Source: Anaerolineaceae bacterium
GTDB taxonomy: Bacteria > Chloroflexota > Anaerolineae > Anaerolineales > Anaerolineaceae
Direction: 5' to 3'
Assembly (NCBI GenBank): GCA_014860845.1
Contig: JACZIY010000024.1
Location: 1 to 18,026, forward strand
DNA length: 18,026 nt
The position numbers and the translations under genes are program-made. Shown one piece after another: positions 7,928 to 15,215 of this stretch. Under the pieces are notes generated by a model. The model did no database searches. It had not been told where the DNA came from and saw only the letters and a program-made list of their open reading frames with translations. How positions within the stretch are numbered: the stretch's first letter is position 1; each line of letters starts with the position of its first letter.

Positions 7928-8623
7928 ATGGAGAAACCGAGAGCATTAAAAATTTTGGACATTGTAACACTGCTTACCTTACTGGCTGCCACAGCCATGG
8001 TTTTTTTCTATGCGCCCGTTGAAAGAGTAATGGGTGCAGTACAAAAAGTGTTTTATTTCCATGTGGCTGCTGGATGGGTAGGAATGCTTTCTTTTCTGTT
8101 TGCTGCAATTGCAGGTATATTGTATCTTGTCAAAAAGACAAAGGTATGGGATTTGGTTGGAGTAGCAGCTGTTGAAATTGGAATAGTATTTATCTTCATT
8201 AATATTGTTACAGGTTCAATCTGGGCACGCCCAATATGGAATACATGGTGGACTTGGGATCCAAGGTTAACTACCGCAACCATCATGGAATTGGTTTATA
8301 TTGCGTACCTGATGCTCCGACAGGGGATTGATGACCCGGAACGCCGTTCGAGATTTGGTGCTGTATATGCCATTATCGGCTTCCTTAGTGTACCTTTAAC
8401 ATTTTTCTCAATCCGTATCTTCAGAACAATACATCCTGTTGTCATCGCTGGTTCTGATCCTTCTGCTGTGGGAACTTTTGATATGACTGCTACAATGTTT
8501 CAGACGATGATGGTGAGTATTGTTGTATTTTCAATCCTTTTCATTGACTTAGTCTGGCATCGCATCCGTTTAGGGAAATTAGCAAACCAGATAGATGAGT
8601 TGAAATTCAATATTCAAGATTAA
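7928..8623 (+). CDS. ccmC: CcmC haem-handling membrane protein
   Basis: CcmC binds haem at the outer face of the membrane and loads it onto CcmE. It has 231 residues from ATG 7928 and six membrane segments. The WWD motif is at about 104-114 (WNTWWTWDPRL), and the two expected haem-ligand histidines are H45 (FYFHVAAGW) and H169 (RTIHPVV). The frame is open from a TTG at 7916, but GGAGGTG at 7918-7924 sits just before ATG 7928 and fixes the start. The WWD and His spacing distinguishes it from CcmF, and a CcsA-type System II protein is unlikely given the neighbouring ccmA, ccmB and ccmE. Confidence 0.95.
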   Translation: MEKPRALKILDIVTLLTLLAATAMVFFYAPVERVMGAVQKVFYFHVAAGWVGMLSFLFAAIAGILYLVKKTKVWDLVGVAAVEIGIVFIFINIVTGSIWARPIWNTWWTWDPRLTTATIMELVYIAYLMLRQGIDDPERRSRFGAVYAIIGFLSVPLTFFSIRIFRTIHPVVIAGSDPSAVGTFDMTATMFQTMMVSIVVFSILFIDLVWHRIRLGKLANQIDELKFNIQD

Positions 8624-8644
8624 GAAGTTGAATAAGGAGAAAAA

Positions 8645-8803
8645 ATGAATTCAACAATTAATACCATAAACTATTTTATAGCCGGATATGTAGTTATTTT
8701 TGGCTCAATTATCGGTTATGTTATCAGTCTTTATGTGCGCTGGAAGAATCTTAAGCAAGAAGAAGAAATATTATCAGAAAGCACAAAAACAAATTATCGA
8801 TAA
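8645..8803 (+). CDS. CcmD-like small membrane protein
   Basis: A 52-residue ORF with AAGGAG at 8634-8639, five bases before ATG 8645. It has one membrane helix (about 10-30, YFIAGYVVIFGSIIGYVISL) followed by a charged tail RWKNLKQEEEIL. That is the size, topology and tail style of CcmD, the small subunit that stabilises the CcmABC-CcmE complex, and it sits where CcmD is expected, directly after ccmC. CcmD sequences are too short and variable for certainty. Its last 10 bases overlap the 3' end of the convergent homoserine dehydrogenase gene. Confidence 0.75.
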   Translation: MNSTINTINYFIAGYVVIFGSIIGYVISLYVRWKNLKQEEEILSESTKTNYR

Positions 8804-9840
8804 ACATAGAATTTTTTTAGAATACTCATGATATCGGCCAACATACCATAAGCAGTTGTGAGAGGACCGGGATCTTTTTCAAGAATTCCCAGACCAGATA
8901 GAACATCCGTCTCGAATTGAACGAATGAACTTGTTCCATTGACCAGATAAAGTTGAGAATCTGACTTTACGGTTTGTGGTTGAACGCTGGCTTCTATTAA
9001 TCGACTTCCCTGCCGTTTGGCAGAACAGACTAATTTCCATTTTTCACCATTTGCTTGGGCTGTTTTGATCATCTCTGGTGTAATTTCGCGTATTCCTTTA
9101 CGATCAACCTGATGTGGAGTTATCGATATTCCCATGAGAACGGAGACGAGTGCAGCAACCTTGATTGCAGCATCCCAACCATCGATATCTGCACTTGGAT
9201 CTGTTTCGGTAATCCCAATGCTCTGAGCCTGAATTACGGCTTCTTCGAAGTTTGCACCAGCGTTCATCAAATCTAAGAGATAATTAGTGCAGGAGTTAAG
9301 GATACCTGTAAACCCTTTTAATTCGATCAAAGGTAATGTTTCCCTGAAGAGAGAGAAAATAGGCGCACCATCCATAACTGAGGATTCAAAATAAAAACCT
9401 TTTCTTCGATCCAAAGCAAGTTTCGATAATTCTTTATGACCGTATACTACTGGTCCTTTGTTGGCTGTTACAACGTGTTTTCCGCGATTAAGAGCAATTT
9501 TATTGTAGGTGAGGGCTGGTTGACCATCATAAGGGTTTAATGGAGTACATTCGACGAATATTTCAGCTGAACTTCCATGAATAAAACTTTCCGGTGAAAA
9601 TTCCCGATTATCCTCGGATAAATTTGATAAAGTGGTTCCCTGTGCGATAAATTCTAAAGCTCTGGTTAAATTAACACCACCAGAATTTATGGCGGCACCA
9701 TGATTTTTTGTAAAGATGCCTGTGACGATAAATTCGATTTCGAATTCTTTGTTTAGCATTTCCTGTTTTTTTAATAACAAACTGGCAAAAGCCTGTCCTA
9801 CATTCCCGAAACCCATTAAAGCAATTGAAACTTGGCGCAT
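8794..9840 (-). CDS. hom: Homoserine dehydrogenase, short form without ACT domain
   Basis: NAD(P)-dependent reduction of aspartate semialdehyde to homoserine, on the route to threonine and methionine. It has 348 residues. The nucleotide-binding motif is GFGNVG at 10-15; TANKGP at 125-130 carries the conserved Lys K128; the substrate/catalytic block is TETDPSADIDGWDAAIK at 211-227, with E212, D218, D223 and K227 matching the catalytic-site residues of yeast homoserine dehydrogenase. The ACT domain found at the C-terminus of many bacterial enzymes is absent, so threonine feedback through that domain is not expected. The usual GxxNGTxN motif reads GILNSCTN at 179-186. The start ATG 9840 has GGAGGG at 9845-9850. 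It is the last gene of a five-gene minus-strand cluster. Confidence 0.93.
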   Translation of the reverse strand: MRQVSIALMGFGNVGQAFASLLLKKQEMLNKEFEIEFIVTGIFTKNHGAAINSGGVNLTRALEFIAQGTTLSNLSEDNREFSPESFIHGSSAEIFVECTPLNPYDGQPALTYNKIALNRGKHVVTANKGPVVYGHKELSKLALDRRKGFYFESSVMDGAPIFSLFRETLPLIELKGFTGILNSCTNYLLDLMNAGANFEEAVIQAQSIGITETDPSADIDGWDAAIKVAALVSVLMGISITPHQVDRKGIREITPEMIKTAQANGEKWKLVCSAKRQGSRLIEASVQPQTVKSDSQLYLVNGTSSFVQFETDVLSGLGILEKDPGPLTTAYGMLADIMSILKKFYVYR

Positions 9841-9854
9841 TTTACCCTCCGATG

Positions 9855-10610
9855 TTAAATTGGTGGCCAGGGATATGATCTCCGGTTTGGTTCCGGATGA
9901 GGAAATTCTGCCTGGTCTATCAAGTATAGTCCTCTATTGATCATTGAGGTCACTTCTAATTCAGATAATAACATATTTAATTTTCTAACCAAGTGCAATC
10001 TACCAGATTGCAACTTAAGAATAAATTTTTGAATTTCGCTTTTCAAATCATCTGGAATTAACAATCCTGCAAAATCCCAAATAACAGTTCGATGTTTAAA
10101 TTCGTAGTTGAAACATAAACCGTGATCGATCAACCATGGTTTGTTTTCAAGATCAAAGATAACATGCCCTGATTTTCGATCTGCGTTATTGATGAGTAAA
10201 TCAAAAATCGCTATTTTCATAAATAGGTTTTGATCATTTATTGGAGCATTCAGGTAATGTAATGTGGGATCATGATCGATAAAGAGTTGCAAAGATCCCT
10301 TACCATAAACAGCTGGTTGAACCCGAAATACCGTTGGGGGCACAAGATTCCAACCCAATAAATATGAAACAATGTAAGCTGCAACCTCCCTTTGAGCCAA
10401 TGTAAAATCAGGAAAATCCCACAACGGCCTTTCACCTCGTGAAGGTTTATAGATTGCCTGAACTGATGAATTTGTATCTGCAACCTGAGTTAAGAATGTT
10501 GAATTAGACCCACGAAGTGCCTGACCAACTAAAGTCAAAGCACCATTTTGCAGAGTCTGAATGACCAGTTTTGTTTTAAAATCAGACAATTTAGTGTTTT
10601 TTATGGCCAT
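9855..10610 (-). CDS. SCO1664-family protein, PI3K/HipA-like kinase fold
   Basis: A 251-residue protein of the SCO1664 family (TIGR03843-type), annotated as phosphatidylinositol-kinase-related in Actinobacteria but with no established substrate. Visible blocks are AIYKPSRGERPLWDFP at 52-67 with K55 as the probable ATP-binding Lys, LAQREVAAYIVSYLLGW at 71-87, the catalytic-loop-like DLLINNADRKSGH at 137-149, and the metal-binding IDHGLCF at 161-167. All kinase-like residues appear to be present, so it is probably an active phosphotransferase; the substrate is unknown. It overlaps the upstream DUF3090 gene by 20 bases and lies 14 bases before the homoserine dehydrogenase gene. The pairing with DUF3090 is a known conserved neighbourhood, which suggests the two proteins act together. 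Confidence 0.85.
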   Translation of the reverse strand: MAIKNTKLSDFKTKLVIQTLQNGALTLVGQALRGSNSTFLTQVADTNSSVQAIYKPSRGERPLWDFPDFTLAQREVAAYIVSYLLGWNLVPPTVFRVQPAVYGKGSLQLFIDHDPTLHYLNAPINDQNLFMKIAIFDLLINNADRKSGHVIFDLENKPWLIDHGLCFNYEFKHRTVIWDFAGLLIPDDLKSEIQKFILKLQSGRLHLVRKLNMLLSELEVTSMINRGLYLIDQAEFPHPEPNRRSYPWPPI

Positions 10611-11136
10611 TCTTTTTAGGGCATAAATGTCCTTCAGGTTCTATCGGTTCGTTGCATAAGGGACAGATCGGTCTGCCTCTTTGGAGTAATTCAACACCCC
10701 AATTGACAAATTTACTTAGTTGTTCCCTTGAGCACCAATAATTAACAATACGTGCTTCTTCCTGTGCCTTCATTTGAGAAGCAGGATCTTCTTGTTCAAA
10801 AATAATTTCTTTGGCAACGATGCAAACCTTGTCCTGATCGGGATCAAAAGTTAAGTTAATATCCCCGATTCGAAATAATGGATCTACAGGAGGCGTTATT
10901 CGCATAATTGGTTCTGAAAATTTACCCTCTTCAAGATTAAGATCAGGATATTTTCCGTGTAAATTTTCAAAAAACCGAATGATTGCCACAATAAAAGATT
11001 GTAATTGTATCTTTTCGTAAATCAGTGTTACGGTTTCTTTATCGGTTTCGCCTTGCATAAAAAATGTTCTTTGACCTGGTTTACCAATTGCATCGGTAGT
11101 GAGTTTTATACAGGGATCTAAGTTTAATTCAATCAT
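10591..11136 (-). CDS. DUF3090 family protein with C-terminal zinc-binding motif
   Basis: A 181-residue protein. Residues 1-150 match the DUF3090 pattern: an opening 'DPCIKLTTDAIGKPGQRTFF', the block PPVDPLFRIGDINLTFD at about 82-98, then a helix rich in Glu and Gln. The last 25 residues carry CPLC at 158-161 and GHLCP at 169-173, a likely zinc site made of C158, C161, H170 and C172. No enzymatic role is known. In Actinobacteria this family sits beside a SCO1664-family protein, and in mycobacteria, as I recall, near a histidine phosphatase and mshC. Here it overlaps the SCO1664-type gene by 20 bases. The start ATG 11136 has GAGG a few bases upstream. Confidence 0.83.
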   Translation of the reverse strand: MIELNLDPCIKLTTDAIGKPGQRTFFMQGETDKETVTLIYEKIQLQSFIVAIIRFFENLHGKYPDLNLEEGKFSEPIMRITPPVDPLFRIGDINLTFDPDQDKVCIVAKEIIFEQEDPASQMKAQEEARIVNYWCSREQLSKFVNWGVELLQRGRPICPLCNEPIEPEGHLCPKKNGHKKH

Positions 11137-11184
11137 ATCATCCTCAAAATTTTATAATCTTAGTATATCAAATCTCCCTACTAA

Positions 11185-12033
11185 TCATTTTTCATGTACG
11201 ATGTTGATTTTGCTTCTATCCTGTGACCATTCAACCTGGTGTATTTCATAATTATTCATTTCGATGCGATCAATAAAATTTTGGAATGCCTTTAATGGCC
11301 CACTGGTAAATAAAATGGTATTGTTTTGTTCATTGTCAGTACCAGTATCATCGTATTTGGATAAAATTCTCATTGTCTGTTTTGCTACCGCCGGGGCAGG
11401 ATCAATAACCGTTACTTCTGATCCAACAATTTCTTTTATCAGTGGAATAACAAATGGGTAATGAGTACATCCCAAAACAACTGAGTCGATTTTATTATCC
11501 AGCATTGGAAATAAAGCCTTTTCAAGGATATTTCGGGTTTCAATTCCTGTAAAATTACCTTTTTCTATTTCCTGAACCAATCCCGAACAAGTGCTTTGAT
11601 AAATCTTCACATTTTTTGCAAATCTTTCAACAACCGAATAATATAATTTACCCTGGAACGTTGCTGGAGTGGCTAACACGCCAACGCTCCCAGTATGTGT
11701 TTTTTCTGCAGCAGGTTTTACAGCTGGTTCCATACCAACAAATGGAACATCTGGAAATTCATCTCTCAACGGGTACAACGCAGCCGCTGAAGCTGTATTG
11801 CAGGCAACAACAATTAATCCTGCGCCTAGACTCAATAGGAATTGAGTGATCACTTTAGAAAGTGAATAAACTTCTTCCAATTCTCGAGGTCCATATGGTA
11901 CATGAAATTGGTCACCAAAATAAATTATGGGGGAATCAGGAATTTGATTGCGTATTTCTCGCAGGACAGATAACCCACCGACACCAGAGTCGAATATGCC
12001 AATCGCATTTTGGTAAAAAGAAAGATTATCCAT
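11185..12033 (-). CDS. murI: Glutamate racemase
   Basis: Interconverts L- and D-glutamate to supply D-Glu for peptidoglycan. It has 282 residues. The family motifs are complete: FDSGVGGLSVL at 14-24, the first catalytic cysteine C78 in VACNTASA, and the second, C189, in VLGCTHYPF. FGDQFHVPYGPR at 39-50 is the substrate-binding block. The start ATG 12033 overlaps the stop of the upstream amidotransferase gene in the sequence TAATG, so translation is probably coupled. DUF3090 starts 48 bases after its stop. Confidence 0.96.
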   Translation of the reverse strand: MDNLSFYQNAIGIFDSGVGGLSVLREIRNQIPDSPIIYFGDQFHVPYGPRELEEVYSLSKVITQFLLSLGAGLIVVACNTASAAALYPLRDEFPDVPFVGMEPAVKPAAEKTHTGSVGVLATPATFQGKLYYSVVERFAKNVKIYQSTCSGLVQEIEKGNFTGIETRNILEKALFPMLDNKIDSVVLGCTHYPFVIPLIKEIVGSEVTVIDPAPAVAKQTMRILSKYDDTGTDNEQNNTILFTSGPLKAFQNFIDRIEMNNYEIHQVEWSQDRSKINIVHEK

Positions 12034-12749
12034 TAGTGTTTTGCTGCGTGAATAAAAGCTTTGAATAACTTTTGAGTGGTTTTAAATTCTAATAACCATT
12101 CAGGATGCCATTGAACTCCTAAGAAAAAGGAATGATCTCTGAGTTCAACCGCTTCAATAATGCCATCAGGAGCAAAAGCGATCGCTGATAATTTATTGGA
12201 TAAAGTTTTTATCGCCTGATGGTGCAAAGAATTCACCTCGGTTGAAGTAATTTCAAGAATTTGATTTAATCGAGATCCGGAATTGATTTCTATGGGATGC
12301 GATAATCGATCACGTGGATATTCCGGGAACCAATCGTGCTTTACTGAATCAATTTTTTGATCCTGAATATCTGTAAATAAATCTCCCCCGAGTGCCACGT
12401 TGATGATCTGGATTCCTCGACAAATTCCTAATATGGGTTTACCGGTTGATTCAGCAGCAAGAACCAAATCGATTTCCAGATTATCCCGATCAGTATCAAC
12501 ACCGTAGACGCGTGGGTGATCCTGTCCATTAAATCTTTTGGTTTCGATGTCACCGCCACCCGTAATCATAATTCCATCGATATGGCTCATGATCGTGTTA
12601 ATTGAGTCAATAGAGATATCTGGAGGAATAATTAATGGAATGCCTCCTGATGCAGATATGGCAATTGAATATTTGTCAATTAAGCAGGTTTTTTCGATAT
12701 TAGTATCACTTCGCTCTTTTCCCGCCGTTATTCCAATGATAGGCTGCAT
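12033..12749 (-). CDS. Class I glutamine-amidotransferase-like hydrolase (gamma-glutamyl-GABA hydrolase/PuuD family)
   Basis: Peptidase C26-type hydrolase, likely cleaving a gamma-glutamyl amide. It has 238 residues from ATG 12749. The nucleophile elbow LGICRGIQ has C110, and the partner residues are H215 and E217 in GVQWHPEW. The oxyanion block TGGGDI is at 63-68, and VNSLHHQ at 172-178 is typical of the PuuD branch. The frame is open to a TTG at 12776, but AGGAG at 12755-12759 with a five-base spacer fixes ATG 12749. The true substrate is not shown by the sequence: no other putrescine-pathway genes are in the window, although a gamma-glutamyltransferase gene lies a few kb upstream on the same strand. 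It is the first gene of the cluster ending in the homoserine dehydrogenase. Confidence 0.9.
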   Translation of the reverse strand: MQPIIGITAGKERSDTNIEKTCLIDKYSIAISASGGIPLIIPPDISIDSINTIMSHIDGIMITGGGDIETKRFNGQDHPRVYGVDTDRDNLEIDLVLAAESTGKPILGICRGIQIINVALGGDLFTDIQDQKIDSVKHDWFPEYPRDRLSHPIEINSGSRLNQILEITSTEVNSLHHQAIKTLSNKLSAIAFAPDGIIEAVELRDHSFFLGVQWHPEWLLEFKTTQKLFKAFIHAAKH

Positions 12750-12754
12750 TCTAT

Positions 12755-12759
12755 CTCCT
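12755..12759 (-). promoter_or_regulatory. Ribosome binding site deciding the start of the PuuD-like gene
   Basis: AGGAG on the minus strand, five bases before ATG 12749. It rules out the upstream TTG 12776, which lies inside the terminator hairpin's T-tract region. Confidence 0.65.
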
Positions 12760-12774
12760 GTTTTGTGATACAAC

Positions 12775-12802
12775 AAAAAGGTGCAATCTCAGGACTGCAC
12801 CT
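12775..12802 (-). terminator. Rho-independent terminator of rplS
   Basis: On the minus strand, AGGTGCA (12802-12796) pairs with TGCACCT (12785-12779) around a 10-base loop, and two further base pairs are possible after a mismatch. Five Ts follow at 12779-12775. It begins 26 bases after the rplS stop and ends only 15 bases before the ribosome binding site of the next gene. Confidence 0.82.
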
Positions 12803-12828
12803 CTAATGTTATCATAAATCGATTGAAA

Positions 12829-13176
12829 TTAATTGAATTTTTGTTTGAGGCGTGCGCTCTTGCCAGTGCGTTTGCGTAAGAAGTAGAGTTTTGCGCGACG
12901 AACCCGGCTGTGTCGTTCTACTTCAACTTTTTCAATTCGAGGGGAACGGGTTAAGAATGTACGCTCAACACCAATTCCGTTGGCGGCAACACGACGAACT
13001 GTGAAGGTTGAATTGGTGCCATTGTTATGTTTATAGAGAACTGTACCTTTGAAAACCTGAACGCGCTCGCGAGCACCTTCTTTAATTTTCACATGAACGT
13101 TGACTACATCACCTGTCCGCAGGTCTGGGACATTGGGGTTTACAGGGGCTTCTAATGATTTTAAGATCTGATCCAT
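12829..13176 (-). CDS. rplS: 50S ribosomal protein L19
   Basis: Large-subunit ribosomal protein located at the 30S-50S interface. It has 115 residues from ATG 13176, the usual size. Typical blocks are DLRTGDVVNVHVKIKEG at about 18-34, ERVQVFKGTVL at about 37-47, and the basic 'RRAKLYFLRKRTGKSARL' towards the C-terminus. The frame is open to a TTG at 13194, but AAGGA at 13185-13189 places the start at ATG 13176. It stands alone between its own promoter and terminator, without the rpsP-rimM-trmD genes that accompany it in many bacteria. Confidence 0.97.
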   Translation of the reverse strand: MDQILKSLEAPVNPNVPDLRTGDVVNVHVKIKEGARERVQVFKGTVLYKHNNGTNSTFTVRRVAANGIGVERTFLTRSPRIEKVEVERHSRVRRAKLYFLRKRTGKSARLKQKFN

Positions 13177-13224
13177 TGTTTTTTTCCTTACCAAATGGTT
13201 AAATTTTCAAATTAACAATATAAA

Positions 13225-13240
13225 TCGCCCTGTTGGGCGA
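13225..13240 (-). promoter_or_regulatory. Hairpin at the 5' end of the rplS leader
   Basis: On the minus strand TCGCCC AACA GGGCGA forms a six-base-pair GC-rich stem with a four-base loop. It starts about seven bases after the -10 box, so it would sit at the very 5' end of the transcript, about 50 bases before the start codon. It has no T-tract and so is not a terminator. It may stabilise the mRNA or act as an r-protein leader; L19 leaders are known in other phyla, but I cannot match this one to them. Confidence 0.5.
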
Positions 13241-13246
13241 GTGCAG

Positions 13247-13275
13247 ATTATAACACGAGATTTTTTTCCCGTAAA
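13247..13275 (-). promoter_or_regulatory. rplS promoter with extended -10
   Basis: On the minus strand, TTTACG (13275-13270), a 17-base spacer, then TATAAT (13252-13247), preceded by TG one base upstream, which makes an extended -10. It lies in the gap between uvrC and rplS and is the best promoter match in the window. Confidence 0.7.
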
Positions 13276-13352
13276 GTCAAAACTTGCAACTTAATGTCAA
13301 ACAATTGAAGCATAAAACACAACCAAGATATCAATTGTAATCGAAGAATCAT

Positions 13353-15215
13353 TTATTCAAGGTAATTTCGAATTGCCTCAACAATTCCAGCATGGATGCC
13401 GGGTAAACTTAATAATTCTTCATCGCTGGCATTAATGATGCCTTCAATCGAACCAAAATGGTTAAGTAATAATTTTCTACGATGCGATCCGATACCAGGA
13501 ACTTTATCCAACTGGGATGCTAATCCCATGATGGTTCTGCGTTTTCGATGGGCGGTGATCGCAAAGCGGTGTGCTTCATCCCGAATACGCTGAATTAAAT
13601 ATAAGCCCTGAGAATTTCGAGGTAATTTTAAAGAATTCGCTTGATGGGGGAAGAATAGCTCTTCTTCCTGTTTTGCCAGCCCTACCAATTTAAATTTTTC
13701 TATGAGATTGAACGCTTCAATGACTTTCATCGCTTTACCTAATTGTCCTTTTCCCCCATCGACAATTAATATATCGGGAAGTAGAGCGAACGATTCATCA
13801 ACTTTTTCACCAATATTTTGTTGTTCCTGAGCATTGAACCAACGTTTGAACCTTCTGGTTAATACTTCTTCCATACTGGCGAAATCATCAGGACCTTCGA
13901 CAGTTTTGATATTGAATCTTCTATAAAGTTTACGATTGGGAACACCTTGTGTGAAAACCACCATACTTCCCACAGAAGCTGTTCCCTGTGTGTTTGAGAT
14001 ATCGTAACATTCGATGCGGTTTGGTGGTTCGGACAATTGAAATGCTTCCTGCAGATCCGCTAAAGCCTCTGCTTGTCGATTGGTGTCTGCTTCCCATTGA
14101 GATCGCAAAGCCTTCAGGGTTTCAACTGCATTCTCCTTTGCCATGTTCATTAATTCAACCGGCGTGCCTTCGTGTGGAACGATAATATCAATTTTTTCAC
14201 CACTTCGTTTGGTGTTAAGCCATTGTCGAATAATATTCATTTCTTCAATGTCATTTGGAAGTAAAACAGTGGAAGGTATATTAGCAGCTTCGGAATAAAA
14301 TTGTTTCAGAAATTCTTTAATCACTTCCTGATCCTGGGCTTCTTCTGTGCCTTCCAGTATAAAATACTCGCGACCAATCAACTTACCATTGCGAATAAAG
14401 AATATTTGCACACAGGCATCCCGGTCTTCTCTGGCTAGGGCAATAATATCGGAGTCTTTTTCCTCGGTCGACACTACTTTTTGTTTTTCAACAATCTGAT
14501 TGATCGCGCGAATCTGATCACGGATGGTGGCCGCTTTTTCAAATGCCATGCTTTCAGCAGCACCAGCCATTTCCACTTCCAGACGATCCACAATTTCTTC
14601 CGTTCTGCCATCCAGAAAATCACACAGGTCATTAATCATATTTCGATATTTTTGTTTATTTATCATTCCAATACATGGACCGCTGCAAAGTTTGATGTCG
14701 TAATACAAACAAGCACGTTTATCCTGCCCAGTAATTTCTCTATCGCAGGTTAGATAGGGAAAGATCTTTCTCAATACATCCAGTGTTTGGTGAACTGCCC
14801 AGACAGAAGTGTAAGGACCAAAATACCTTGAACCATCATTGACCATTCGTCTGGTGACTGAAATTTTTGGGAAAGCATCAGCCCAGTGGACTTTTATGTA
14901 AGGATATCGTTTATCATCCTTCAGACGAATGTTGTAAATTGGCCGGTGTTTTTTGATCAGATTCATCTCGAGGATGAGTGCTTCTAATTCGGTATCAACT
15001 ACAATCCATTCGATATCAATTATATTTTGTACCAATTGGCGGGTTCGCGGATGCTGCCCTCCATTATCATGGAAATAAGAACGAACCCTATGCCGCAAAT
15101 TGATTGCTTTACCGACATAGATAATATTCCCGGTTTTGTTCTTCATGATGTAACAACCGGGTTTATTGGGAAGGGTGTCCAGGATTCCCTGTAATGATTC
15201 TGAAATTTCCATCAT
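13353..15215 (-). CDS. uvrC: UvrC, excinuclease ABC subunit C
   Basis: Nucleotide-excision-repair nuclease that cuts both sides of a lesion after loading by UvrA and UvrB. It has 620 residues. Domains in order are: GIY-YIG nuclease (about 16-95; GCY at 20-22, YVGK at 33-36); a cysteine cluster C157, C169, C177, C181, matching the [4Fe-4S] ligands of E. coli UvrC; a UVR motif for UvrB contact (about 205-240); an RNase H-like endonuclease with D405 (CYDISN), D486 (VDGGKG) and H549; and a tandem helix-hairpin-helix (about 569-620). ATG 15215 overlaps the ggt stop as ATGA, so coupling is likely. An upstream in-frame ATG at 15239 is possible but lacks a ribosome binding site. Confidence 0.97.
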   Translation of the reverse strand: MMEISESLQGILDTLPNKPGCYIMKNKTGNIIYVGKAINLRHRVRSYFHDNGGQHPRTRQLVQNIIDIEWIVVDTELEALILEMNLIKKHRPIYNIRLKDDKRYPYIKVHWADAFPKISVTRRMVNDGSRYFGPYTSVWAVHQTLDVLRKIFPYLTCDREITGQDKRACLYYDIKLCSGPCIGMINKQKYRNMINDLCDFLDGRTEEIVDRLEVEMAGAAESMAFEKAATIRDQIRAINQIVEKQKVVSTEEKDSDIIALAREDRDACVQIFFIRNGKLIGREYFILEGTEEAQDQEVIKEFLKQFYSEAANIPSTVLLPNDIEEMNIIRQWLNTKRSGEKIDIIVPHEGTPVELMNMAKENAVETLKALRSQWEADTNRQAEALADLQEAFQLSEPPNRIECYDISNTQGTASVGSMVVFTQGVPNRKLYRRFNIKTVEGPDDFASMEEVLTRRFKRWFNAQEQQNIGEKVDESFALLPDILIVDGGKGQLGKAMKVIEAFNLIEKFKLVGLAKQEEELFFPHQANSLKLPRNSQGLYLIQRIRDEAHRFAITAHRKRRTIMGLASQLDKVPGIGSHRRKLLLNHFGSIEGIINASDEELLSLPGIHAGIVEAIRNYLE

